Below are positions 23,994 to 34,313 of a stretch of 64,000 nucleotides of DNA, one piece after another. The stretch is taken from NCBI RefSeq assembly GCF_019059575.1, contig NW_024882720.1:62001-126000 (forward strand), read 5' to 3'. Numbering within the stretch: the stretch's first letter is position 1; each line of letters opens with the position of its first letter. Below the pieces are notes generated by a model that was given only the letters and a program-made list of their open reading frames with translations, searched no databases and was not told where the DNA came from. The DNA comes from Amphibalanus amphitrite. Taxonomy: Eukaryota; Arthropoda; Thecostraca; Balanomorpha; Balanidae. The position numbers and the translations under genes were made by a program.

Positions 23994-24423
23994 AGCTACA
24001 TAAAAAATCCATCATAGATTAATACTTTGGATGAACGGATGCTTTGGATGCTTCGGATTTCGCTTCCTTACTATGTAATATAACCCAAACTTTTCCCAAT
24101 GGAAGTTCCTTTGTTTAATTATTATGCCCAGAAATGTGTCGATTTTGTGCCATTTCCGGGCGCTTTGGGGGGGGGGGAGCATGGCCCCGTGGCCCCCTCT
24201 ATATCCTCCTATATGGCCAGACGGCCATGACGGCTCTGATCTGACCGTATGCCATCAAATGTCAAACTTCGCAATGATGCGATATTTTTTTCTCGGAAAA
24301 CGTGCCGGTATCTCAAAAACTATGATAGCTAGGAGGACGCAATCGATAGAAGAAAAGCAATTGATATATCTTGAACAGCTCTTTCGTCAATATATTTCGT
24401 CAGAATTGAGTTCAGATCAACGG
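23994..24423. other. Spacer between two TTAA-type elements
   Basis: This is AT-rich with a G-run at about 24167-24178. I see no gene. The frame at 24124-24447 runs into the terminal repeat of the next element. Confidence 0.35.
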
Positions 24424-25504
24424 TTAAAGGTAGTGTGCCACCTTTGAAAGATTTCCCATTTTATTTTTCCTAGGATAAGAAGCTTCTGTTTTTACCTAAT
24501 ATCGCAAAGAACATAAAAAATGGGCCTGGAATAGTGCCTTTTTCGCCTAAAAGTTTATCGGTTTTTCGATATGTATAACAACTGTAGTGGGCTGAGCTGC
24601 AAACAGGCGTCGGCAACAATCGCGAATGCGGCGCACATGTGACAATAAGCAAAGGTCATTATAGAGTTACGACGTACGGGAATGAGTTATCAGCTGCCTA
24701 ATCGTAGACAACACAATGTCGAGCCTTAAACTCTGTAAGCCTGTATTGGTATTGTTTCTTTTATTTGGCTGTCGAACATTATTCATGGTTTGAAATATGA
24801 TTTTATGTAAAATAATTGATATGAAAAAGCCGTCTCTTAAGTTATGACCCCATTTCACCACACGCAAGTGGCAGAAATGACAATGATCAGCTGACGCATT
24901 TTTCTTGGCCGAAGTCAGAGCGCGCAGCCCGACGCACCACCGCCGCACCACAAAGTATGAGCAGAAGCCGCGCCCAAAGCCAGGGCCCCGGTAACGTGAG
25001 GTAGCCGAGTCGGGGCAGCGTGCGCTGACCCAAGCCGGGGCCGCAGCTTTGGGCGCGGTCTACCGCATCCCCGCAGGCAGCCCCGGGCTATCACATGACA
25101 CCGGGAGGACGCGCGGCCCCGGCTTGGGTCAGCGCACGCTGCCCCGACTCGGCTACCTCACGTTACCGGGGCCCTGGCTTTGGGCGCGGTCTGCCGCACC
25201 ACCTAACAGGCGTGTTCGAAACCGCAGGAGATGATGATGAACGGGTTTATCGAAACTTGATTGGATGAGTATATCGGTAATAGCGATTTCAGTGTGTGCA
25301 TTTATTGTTCATAGTGTTGTGAAATGTGGTTGGGGTACGACCGACAACCCGTCGGGGCGAATTTCGCACTGGGGTACTCAAAATTTGAAGAATTTAAGAC
25401 GTTTCCATGAGTTTTGAAGGTATGGATAAGTTCTAAAAATCCGGTTCTCCTTATCTGGGCCATTAACTCCATACGGTCCAGGAAAGCTGGCACACTACCT
25501 TTAA
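24424..25504. mobile_element. piggyBac-like TTAA element, AGGTAGTGTGCCA family, copy 2
   Basis: It has the same terminal repeats as the copy at 14901-15769, with TTAA at 24424-24427 and 25501-25504. A block of about 40 bp present in copy 1 (about 15427-15467) is replaced here by a GC-rich palindrome of about 250 bp. The right TTAA is shared with the left end of the AGGTCA-rich element starting at 25501, so one of the two used the other's target duplication as its landing site. Confidence 0.9.
24968..25189. repeat. GC-rich palindrome (arms about 77 bp) inside a TTAA element
   Basis: The left arm, 24968-25044, and the right arm, about 25112-25189, are reverse complements with essentially no mismatches that I can find. 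They are separated by about 68 bp. Arm ends read CCGCGCCCAAAGCC and GGCTTTGGGCGCGG. Composition is far more GC-rich than the host element, and the collinear copy at 14901-15769 lacks it, so it is an insertion. GCCGCACCAC-type words on both sides may be remains of a duplication. Confidence 0.88.
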
Positions 25505-26417
25505 CCCTCGCCCGCACATGGGGGGGGGGGGTTGCCACCCCCCCCCCCAGGTAGTCTTTCTGCTCTGCACTCAACATTTTTAGAGCTAGAAGGCTGATTT
25601 TTCGTATAGCTGCTCCTCTATTCTTTCTTGATGTCCACTGAAAATTTCAAGTTTCTGTGATTTTTGGTTTCGGAGATATGACCTTGTTTTTCAGGTCATG
25701 TCATGACCCAAATGGCCAATTCTCAGCATCTTGCGCTGGTTTGGGCCTTGTGAGCTTTTGACACCTTGATTTCGGCCTTTTTTGCCAGTCTTACCTCCCA
25801 ACTATCATGGAACATGTTGTTCGACGATGTACAGATGTCAAGGTCAAGGTCAAGGTCAACCTAGGGCATCTAAGATAATTGCGTTTTAGGTAAGCGGAAA
25901 TTACTTTTTGTCAAGTTTTTTGACTACATTTTTGGTAAAAGCTTCTCAGATCATGATTTCATGTAATATGGACACAAAAACAATCGGTGCACACATAAGT
26001 ATACACACAGACACACACAGACATACAAACACATATTATTGACCTTGACCTAACTTGACCTGGCATGACCTCAGCAGCAAAAATCTGGTCGGGTAGTGTG
26101 ACAAAGAGGTTCTAGCTGGCTTGGCACCAGAAAACAGCATCGTCATCGGTATATGGTAAGCAGCGCACTTGATATCCAACGTTGACCCAAAATAGCAACA
26201 TTTTTTAGTTTGACCTGACCTGGAAGGTCAATGACTGACCTGAGAAGGTAAAACTGGGTATCATTGGATTCTTCTCTTCCCAAAGAATCTTTTTGGTCTT
26301 TACCGCTAAGCTCTATCTCCAACAGGAACGAAATGGCGCGGGGGGGGGGGTGTGGCAACCCCCCCCCCCCCATGTGCGTTCTAGGATGGGAAAATGGCAT
26401 GTGCGGGCGAGGGTTAA
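25501..26417. mobile_element. TTAA-flanked AGGTCA-rich element (copy E)
   Basis: TTAA lies at 25501-25504 and 26414-26417. The terminal inverted repeats are perfect over 16 bp (CCCTCGCCCGCACATG). Both ends have a G-run, a TTGCCAC-type spacer and a C-run, complementary between ends. The interior includes four tandem AGGTCA-type hexamers with no spacing at about 25838-25860, and a CA/ACAC-rich patch at about 26002-26030. Noncoding. Confidence 0.88.
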
Positions 26418-26699
26418 GGCTCCATAGCCAAAAACGGGTAAAATTACAATTTTTGTCAATATAGGTTTCATGAAAAGCTTTTAAACTAAAAAAAAAGGTA
26501 GAGAATTTTCGTTTGCACGATCGTTCTTCTCTCATTTTTACCTCGAAATGTCAAGGTCAGAACTTGACCTCACATTAAGGTCATTTCGTGACCAAGATAG
26601 ATCATGTCGCATACCAGTCGATGCGTTTCGATGAGGTACCTCAAAACAATGATACAATCCACTGTGCATGCAAAAGCCCTGTAGGGCCAGATTTTGGGC

Positions 26700-28090
26700 C
26701 AGGCTCCGGGCCTGCGGGCTCCAACTTGATATCTCTAAACAGGACTTTAGGGAAGGGCAGGACACAGAGTCTGAGCACTAAGGACAGGGCAGGCACAGGC
26801 CATGAAGCTAAGATAAGACGGATACTTGAGGGCTGGGTAGGATGCAGGGTCCGAGGGCAAGGCAAGGCGCGGGTCTGAAGCTATCATTACACAAGGCCGG
26901 AGAGTAGTGCAAGACACAGGGCCTTAGAAAACCTGATGATCAACACACCTGATGGCAGGGAAACAAGCAGGATCTTAGAGCAGGGCAAGAAATAGTACCT
27001 AAAGGTAGAGCAAGACATAAGACACAGGTATGGCACCAGGCCCGAAACACCGCCCACGTCTTGTCATACCTTCGGGCCCCGAGGGTATGACAAGACGTGG
27101 GTGGTGTTTCACGGATGCTGCTATCGAATTCCGCGAGCTGACGTCATACTTGTGGTAGTGTTTGAGCAATGGGCCTGTTGATGTCTCCATGGAAACCCAA
27201 TTTGACACGTGTAATAGCAGCGTGCTGCTATCACCGGTGAAACAGGGCCAGGGTATGGGGCCTGAGGGCAGGGCAAGGCTCAGGGCATGAAGGCAGAACA
27301 AAGCACGGGTTCTGAGGACAGGTAAGGGCACGGGGCATGAGGACGGGAAACGGCACGGGACCTGAGGGCGGGAGACACCACAGGGCCTGATGACAGGGCA
27401 GGGCACAGCGCCTGAGAGCGGGCATGGGACACGAGACCTTAGGGCAATGCAGAATACAGGGCTTGAGGGCAGAGTAGGACACAGGGTCTGATGGCATGGG
27501 ACGGCACAAGGCCTGACGACAGGGCAGAGCACAGCAACTTAGGGCGAGGCAGGGCCCGGGCCTGAGGGCGATACAACGCATAAGGCTTAATGGCAGAATA
27601 GGGCACAGGGTCTAAGGTTAGGGCAATGCACATGAGGCCTGGAAGCAGAACATGACAGGACAGGGCCTGAGGCAGGGCAAGGCATTAGGCTCGAGGATGG
27701 GCGCGGGGCCGGGGCATGAGGACATGGGAAGGCCTGAAGACAAGGCAGCGGCACGGGGTCTGATGGCAGGACGTGTCACAAGGCTTGAGGGCAGAGAAGG
27801 GCAAGGGCCCCAAACAAGGGTAGGGCAGGGCACGGGGCCAAAAGACGGGAAGGCAGCGCATCAAATTTCCAGGCAGAATATATAAAGTATCGTGTTTGAG
27901 GGCAGGGCAGAGCGGGGCACAGGGTCTGAATGCAGAGCAGGGCACAGGGACTGAAGAAAGGGCAGGGCAAGGTACAAGACCTAAGGACAGGGCACTGGGC
28001 AGGGCACATATCCTAGGGGTATAGTAGGGAAGAACATAATAAGGTGTATGACCAAGGGTAGGGCAGGGCACAAGGACTGGAGAGGGCATG
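26700..28090 (+). repeat. Degenerate GGGCAGGGCA minisatellite
   Basis: About 1.4 kb is made of variable units of roughly 25-30 bp built around GGGCAGGGCA, CACAGGGCCTGAGG and similar words. The units are strongly diverged, so this is an old array. The Cys/Pro/Ala-rich minus-strand frames across it (for example 26999-28119) are low-complexity artefacts. Confidence 0.85.
27044..27110. repeat. Hairpin inside the minisatellite
   Basis: GAAACACC.GCCCACGTCTTG is followed about 25 bp later by its near-exact complement ending GGTGGTGTTTC. The arms are about 28 bp. It interrupts the minisatellite register, so it is probably part of a small inserted inverted-repeat element (perhaps about 27040-27245). 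Confidence 0.7.
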
Positions 28091-28620
28091 TATGTGCTTA
28101 GGTACATAGCCCAGGGCACAAAGCAATCGGAAAGCCAACATCTTTTACACAGTAAAAGACCGAGGCATGTTACTTATTTTTGCTCGCACTTTTCGGCTGA
28201 AACCGTGGCATTTCAGTGTGGGACGCAGTGGTCCAAATTTCGCAAGGGCTATGTCCCAAAGGCAGGGGGCTGCGTCCCAAAATGGGACGCAGTCAGTATG
28301 TTAAAATATGCCCTGCCTAACTCAGATTTTGTGGAAAAAGGTCATTATCTCCCTTTAAATACCACGTAAAAAATACAGTTAAATGTGAATTATGTAATCA
28401 TTTTTACTTATGCCGTACGAACTTATTATGCTGCATTACGCGTTCAAACATTTGGTCTTTGTTTTTCCCCATTTTTTTTCCTCCCCACCATCATTTATTT
28501 TTCATAGCAAGGCCCTTCACTCCCTTGTACAGCTATAATGTAATTTTGCAGTACGCATGCACCTTTCTTCTGTCCCCACCAATCCTTACCTCCTTTCCCC
28601 TACCTTCCAGCTCCCGCACG
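28091..28620. other. Upstream flank of the pogo-like gene remnant
   Basis: This holds a short inverted pair GGGACGCAGT / ACTGCGTCCC (about 28221-28293) and a T/C-rich tract at about 28455-28620 just before the first ATG of the transposase remnant. I see no gene. The C/T-rich part could be promoter or splice-associated sequence, but that is guesswork. Confidence 0.3.
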
Positions 28621-29079
28621 ATGGTCCGAGTCTACCGACGGAAGACAGAGCGAGCGCAGTAGGGGGAGGCAACCTCCGCAATGCTATGCACGCAGTATCA
28701 GCTGCGAGACTGCCATTGAAGACCGTCGCAAAGAAGTATGGGATTCCAGCACGAACCCTTCGTCGACATCGCGATTCTCGTGTATATCGTCCAGGATGTA
28801 CATACATCGCTGGGACGCAATCAGGTTTTCTCTGAAGAAATGGAGACTGAGCTGGCAGGCCACATACTAGACATGGAGAAGAGACTGTTTAGCCTCACCA
28901 AAACCGCAGTCCGTCGCCTCGCATTTGAATTCGCAGTGAAGTGCGGACTGCCGCATCCCTTTCAGAATGGCAAGGCGGGCGAAGACTGGCTGAAGGCATT
29001 CCTCACCCGTAACCCGCAGGTGACTCTTCGTAAGCCTGAAGGCGACTCACTCAGTCCAGCCAAGGCTATAGAACTCCAG
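28621..29079 (+). pseudogene. pogo/Tigger (CENP-B/jerky-like) transposase remnant, DNA-binding region
   Basis: The ATG at 28621 starts MVRVYRRKTERA, the usual opening of this family. After a +1 shift a psq-type helix-turn-helix follows (words AVSAARLPLKTVAKKYG and GIPARTLRRHR). After another shift comes a CENP-B-type helix-turn-helix (VFSEEMETELAGHIL, LAFEFAVKCGL, DWLKAFLTRNP). A strong 5' splice site, CTCCAG|GTAAGG, lies at 29079/29080, suggesting an intron of 3.9 kb to the catalytic region at about 32997. Such proteins are transposases or domesticated DNA-binding proteins. Two frameshifts within 250 bp argue for a pseudogene, but sequencing indels would look the same. Confidence 0.8.
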
Positions 29080-29111
29080 GTAAGGACACCAGCCGTTTGA
29101 CCTTGAACGCC

Positions 29112-29678
29112 GCCGGCCGGCCGATGACGTCATTGGAGGCAAGCCGGCTCGGCGGACACACAGGGCGAATGCATAACGGAGGGGCGTTGGGACGTTGCGG
29201 GAGCCAGGGAGATATTTTAAAGTGGTTGCATACCACCATTGTTTGTTGATTGATCTGCAGACTGCATCCTTTTAAACCTCGATGCATCCTAGGCCTAGAT
29301 GGTGCGTACATTCGTGGAACGATCACCCCGTCCGACGTCCGTGGTCGAAGCTGTCATAGTATTTAAGACACTAAGATGGGTGCAATAACGGCGATCCGAT
29401 CCCGTCTCTGGCGAATTTAGAGGGGTCGTAAGGACCCAGGCCGAATCTGACCGTCTATTTTTAGGGAAACGGGGTGGGTGAATTGACAACCGATGGCTTA
29501 AGAGATGATGAGAAGGGATCCCGTCGTCGATTGTTGTTTGACAGACAACACATGTTGTACTGGGCGTATGACCATCAGAGGTAATGCCTGAACGTAGGCA
29601 AGCATAATTGGTCTGTCATATTGTTTAGGAATATAAAATGGTAATGGAGATTATTGAGGATATGATCTCTACATTACG
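29112..29678 (+). repeat. 567-bp tandem duplication, copy 1 (empty site)
   Basis: The unit runs from GCCGGCCGGCCGATGACGTC to TCTCTACATTACG and is followed directly by a second copy. At about 29355 it contains an uninterrupted TATTTAAGACAC, the empty target site of the element inserted in copy 2. The two copies look identical apart from that insertion. Confidence 0.92.
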
Positions 29679-31194
29679 GCCGGCCGGCCGATGACGTCAT
29701 TGGAGGCAAGCCGGCTCGGCGGACACACAGGGCGAATGCATAACGGAGGGGCGTTGGGACGTTGCGGGAGCCAGGGAGATATTTTAAAGTGGTTGCATAC
29801 CACCATTGTTTGTTGATTGATCTGCAGACTGCATCCTTTTAAACCTCGATGCATCCTAGGCCTAGATGGTGCGTACATTCGTGGAACGATCACCCCGTCC
29901 GACGTCCGTGGTCGAAGCTGTCATAGTATTTAACCCTCGCACGACCAGGCCATTTCTCATAACACGAACGACCAGGGGGGGGGGGGGGGTTGTTACGACC
30001 CCCCCCCCCCTGGCGTTTCGAAACGGAAGGTCGTAGAGCTTAGCGGAAAAAACCAACGGATTGCTCTCAACGAGATCTCGCGATTGTTGGTATATTTTTT
30101 GGTCCTAGGTCAACATTTGACCTACTTTTGACCGGTCAAAGGTCAAATTTTCGGAAAAATAGACTTTTTTTCAACTTTCCGTGGCGATTGCGGCAAAACG
30201 GTGGGAGATATCGACTTGAAACCTTCACTATCGTGTTCCTTGATCAATTCTCTATCGTTTGGTATGTATTTCGTTTCCCTAGCTCTAAAAATGGCGCGTT
30301 GGGAGCGCCGGAAGTCGGCAAGGTCACAGTCGGCGGCAGAAATTCGAAAAATCAAAATTTAAATTTTTGAAATCTGATTGTATTTTTGGATTTGGGAGGT
30401 CCATTTGCTCCCTATAGAAGCTAATATTGCTGCATATTCCCATTGACGTGACAAGAATTAGCAAAATAGTGGTTCGGGCGCTTTTCAAAAATAGTACCGG
30501 ACGCTGTTCCTCTTGTGACGTCATAGCTCCGTGACCTGACCTGACCCGGTCAAATTTCTTATACCATATGATAGCCAATACTTGCCCCAACATGCATGGG
30601 AAGTTTCATCACGATCCATCAACCGATGTCCGTACCACCGGCAGGAAACCACGGGCGTTGGCACTCAGTTTGTTAAAATCCGGCCGGAGGCTGTACCTCT
30701 TATGACGTCATAACTCCGTGACCTGACATGACCCGATCAATTTTTTTTCGGCAAAAGATGCGCAAAGGTTGCCCCAGAGGGTATTGAAAATTTCAGCCCG
30801 CTACGACAAGCCGTTTAGCGTGCACTTCGAAAAAACCTCAGGGGGGGGTTGATACAACCCCCCCTAGGCGTTCTAGGGTTAAGACACTAAGATGGGTGCA
30901 ATAACGGCGATCCGATCCCGTCTCTGGCGAATTTAGAGGGGTCGTAAGGACCCAGGCCGAATCTGACCGTCTATTTTTAGGGAAACGGGGTGGGTGAATT
31001 GACAACCGATGGCTTAAGAGATGATGAGAAGGGATCCCGTCGTCGATTGTTGTTTGACAGACAACACATGTTGTACTGGGCGTATGACCATCAGAGGTAA
31101 TGCCTGAACGTAGGCAAGCATAATTGGTCTGTCATATTGTTTAGGAATATAAAATGGTAATGGAGATTATTGAGGATATGATCTCTACATTACG
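29679..31194 (+). repeat. 567-bp tandem duplication, copy 2 (filled site)
   Basis: It is the same unit with a net insertion of 949 bp at TTAA. Length arithmetic is exact: 1516 bp minus 949 bp equals 567 bp, the length of copy 1. Confidence 0.92.
29930..30882. mobile_element. TTAA-flanked AGGTCA-rich element (copy F), insertion proven by empty site
   Basis: TTAA at 29930-29933 and 30879-30882 flank an element beginning CCCTCGCACGACCAGG and ending CCTAGGCGTTCTAGGG. Copy 1 of the surrounding duplication has a single TTAA at the same place, so this family inserts at TTAA and duplicates it. G-run/C-run hairpins sit near both ends (about 29977-30010 and 30841-30864). The interior has many TGACCT and GGTCA words, including GGTCAAAGGTCA at about 30134-30145. 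Confidence 0.93.
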
Positions 31195-31771
31195 GGAATT
31201 CACTAATTACTACGGCCCATAGGGGCACCGCCGGAGCTGTTGTTTTGCCATCGGTCCCAGGCAACTCCAGGGAGCTGCAGTATCCGGCGGCCAAAGCGGC
31301 CACCTCGTCGACTCGCAGGTCCTCTGGGATTCCGTGATACTTTAGTGCTTCACCCACAGAAGCACGGGCATAGCAGTAGGATGTGGGGCTAGGTGTCTGT
31401 CCACCTCTTCATTCAAAGAACAACGTGTACAGCGCGTGGTCCCGCCGAAGCTCGGTATCGACCGTGACTTATTCACAACTGGCGGATCCAGGAAGCGGTA
31501 TTGGACACTGCGGGGGCTTACCCCAAAAAGGTTTCTCGGAATTAATTTAAAAAACTCGGATTTCGATTCCTTGCGCACTGCTGCGCGGTGTGATTAACCA
31601 ACATTTCCTCAGAAAAGTTGTGAAGTTTTCATTTATTCTCGAAAATCGATTTCGGGCGCTGCCCTGGTTGTTGGGGAAGACATTTGCCCCAAATGCCTTC
31701 CCCTGGATCCGCCAGTGGCCGTTGCCTCACTCCGAGCTTGACTGAAGACGTCTTCAAACCTCACCAGAAAC

Positions 31772-32606
31772 CAGGGATGCGGAGCCGGAGCCGGAGTCGG
31801 AGCCGGAGCCGCCGGAGCCGGCATATTTTGCCCGGAGCCGGAGCCGGAGCCGGAGCCGTGAAACAATATAGACCGGAGCCGGAGCCGGAGCCGGAGCCGC
31901 CAAAAAAGGGGGCGACTCCGGCTCCTTTTTATTTTTTGAAGAGGAAAAAAATAATTGACCTAGTTCGGTTTGACAGTACAAGGCAGTGAAACATATGGTA
32001 TGTACTTACGTCATGGGCCATCAAGTGAATGAAAAAAGCCGAATATCCCCAGTATCCCACAGTACGCAATCAACTTCCTGTCTGCTCCTCCCCCCCCCCC
32101 CCCCACGTCTACTGCATCCCCAGAACATGAGGACCGGTCATCAGGTGACGGCCATTGTTTTCAAGCCAGTGCAGTGGACTGCGACTCCCAGCACCGTCTC
32201 TGCCGAGACGGGTGTCAGCTTACGATGGTTCAGTGAACTCCGATTCGCGGCGACTGCGTTTCCAATGCCATCGCTTCCTAGTCCTTTGTTCTGCCAGTTC
32301 TCTCCGAGGTGCGTTTGCGCGGGGACGCGGTCATGAGCCGGTCATGGCAAAGAGTAACGCGTATAACCAATCCAATTTTTCTTCCACCCGTATTTAATTG
32401 ATTGCATAGGGGATGTACTGAGTCGGAGCCGGAGCCGCCGGAGCCGGAGCCGCCGGAGCCGGACCATTTTACTCGGAGCCGGAGCCGGAGCCGGAGCCGC
32501 CATAACATTTCACCCGGAGCCGGAGCCGGAGCCGGAGCCGATTTTTTTCTCCGGAGCCGGAGCCGGAGCCGGAGCCGTCTGAAATTTCCACGGCTCCGCA
32601 TCCCTG
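31772..32606. mobile_element. Nonautonomous hAT element with (GGAGCC)n interior, 8-bp duplication CCAGAAAC
   Basis: The ends are CAGGGATGCGGAGCCG and CGGCTCCGCATCCCTG. The flanking 8-mers are identical: CCAGAAAC at 31764-31771 and 32607-32614. Both subterminal regions are arrays of the hexamer GGAGCC (about 31780-31905 and 32420-32577), interrupted by short AT-rich words. The middle (about 31920-32400) is unique. Arg/Ser- and Glu/Pro-repeat frames across the arrays are artefacts. It has no transposase. Subterminal hexamer arrays may be transposase binding sites (inference). Confidence 0.92.
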
Positions 32607-32996
32607 CCAGAAACCGATGGTAAGGTGAATTTAAATCAAATAACTCATCTCTGTCTGCCCGCCTAAATATACTACACATGGTACAGCACCCGGCCCTGTC
32701 GGAGCTATGAGCCGATCGTGATATTTTCGGCTTTCCCCATCCCAAGCTCGATTAGAAACGTTCTCCTTCCCCACCCGATTGCTGATGTCAATTCAAATTC
32801 AATGCCTCATCTCTGTCTGCCCGACCATAACCCATTCATTGCACACCGTTCAGCGCCCGGCCCCGCCAGAAGTATCCTAGCGCGCTGAGCAGTTGCCTCC
32901 AGCCGCGTCATCGCGAGGCCCCGCGCGGCCCATAAATGAATACATTGCGCGAATAGCCGTGTCGCCCCCCTGAGTCCAGCGCTAGCCTTCAGCAAG

Positions 32997-33950
32997 ACCA
33001 ATGTCGAGCGGTTCTTTAACATCTACCGGGAGGTGATGACGAATAAGAAGTTCCTCCCAAGCAGCTTCTGGAACATGGATGAGACGGGGGTGACGTCAGT
33101 GCCGAAACATCCCTCAAAGGTCCTGGCAGGGAGGGGCGGGAGGGAGGTGGGTGTAATCACCTCCGCAGAGAAGGGCAAGAACGTCACCTTCGTCGCGTGC
33201 ATGAGTGCGGGAGGCTCGTATGTCCCGCCCATGATCATCTGGCCTCGAAAACGCGTGCAAGAAGCCCTGATGAAGGGGGCCCCGGCCTGCGCTCTAGGGG
33301 CGTGCCCAGACTCTGGTTGGATGGAGTCCCACCTCTTCGTTGAGTGGCTGCACCACTTTCAGAGAACACACACACAGCAGCAAGACAAACCCACAGCTGC
33401 TTCTCCTCGACGGACACCACAGTCACAAGACCATGGAAGCTATCTGCTTTGCCAAGGAGCACGGGATAGACATGATCACCTTCCTTCCTCACTGCACCCA
33501 CAAGATGCAGCCTCTGGACAGGACATTTTTCAAGTCCTTCAAGGCCGCCTACACGCTGGCAGTAGAAGAGTACATGACCAGCTACCCGGGGCGAAAGGTA
33601 ACCATGTACGAGATCGGCGAGCTCGTCGGCAGAGCGTACAACCAAAGTACAACAAGGTGGCCGCCCCGGAGAAGGCCGTTAACGGGTTCCGCGTGACAGG
33701 CATCTGGCCGTTGGACGAGACCGTATTCACGGAGGACGACTTCGTGGCTGCAGAGCTCGAGGCTGCAGCTCCTACTGCAACCGCAGCCAGTGAAGGCAGA
33801 GCGCGCCGCACAGAGGATCACCCGCTCGAGGATGTGGCTGGGTCCACATCCGCAATTGAAGAAAGTGACGCAAGGCGCTCAGAAACACAACAACCAGCTT
33901 CGGAGGTCACCAAGATCACTGCACTCCGCGGTATTATCCAGGTCCAGTGG
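32997..33950 (+). pseudogene. pogo/Tigger-like transposase remnant, DDE catalytic domain
   Basis: After a possible 3' splice site (CCTTCAGCAAG, 32986-32996) the frame reads TNVERFFNIYREV and then the DDE_1 catalytic core. The first aspartate is in WNMDETGV (about 33078), the second in LLLDGHHSH (about 33412), and the third in the block HKMQPLDRTFF (about 33516), giving the D,D,D pattern usual for pogo relatives. It continues into NGFRVTGIWPLDE (about 33677-33715) and an acidic tail. The frame slips by +1 near 33370. A tandem 11-bp duplication of GTACAACCAAA near 33640 shifts it back. All three catalytic residues survive, but the gene is interrupted, and it is cut off after about 33950 by other repeats. 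Confidence 0.85.
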
Positions 33951-34313
33951 TCGGCAGGTCATTCGGGGTCGTGCCCCCTTTTTGGGCGCCAGGCAGGGCC
34001 ATTACCCGCACCTACCAGACCCCATTGCTGACACAACCAAGTTTACTGAAATTCCATACCGTCCTGGAACTCTTTGGGTATTTGTGCATTTCCAATGCAT
34101 CAAATTTAAAACATGACACTTGCTCCACAAAACATTTAATACCTATATCCCAGTAGCGGCGGAACACCTTCAATTAAGGGGGGGGGGCCACTGCCGACTT
34201 TTGGTCCCATTCTTTCCATGCAACGCCCATAGGGCTAATGTTAAAATGCAAAAATCAAAGGGTGCACGGTGCTCCGGTGCCCTCCCCGTTCCGCCGCCTA
34301 TGCTATATCCCAT
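33951..34313. other. Break in the transposase remnant
   Basis: Homology to the transposase tail fades here. It contains a G-run at about 34180-34188. I see no gene and no clean element boundaries. It separates the catalytic region from the C-terminal finger at about 35570. Confidence 0.3.

Noticed and set aside
26999-28119. Cys/Pro/Ala-rich minus-strand frames up to 177 codons
   Set aside because: These are translations of the G-rich minisatellite with no stable pattern of substitutions and no family similarity.
31754-32623. Arg/Ser- or Glu/Pro-repeat proteins
   Set aside because: They are translations of GGAGCC hexamer arrays inside a hAT element with a clear target duplication.
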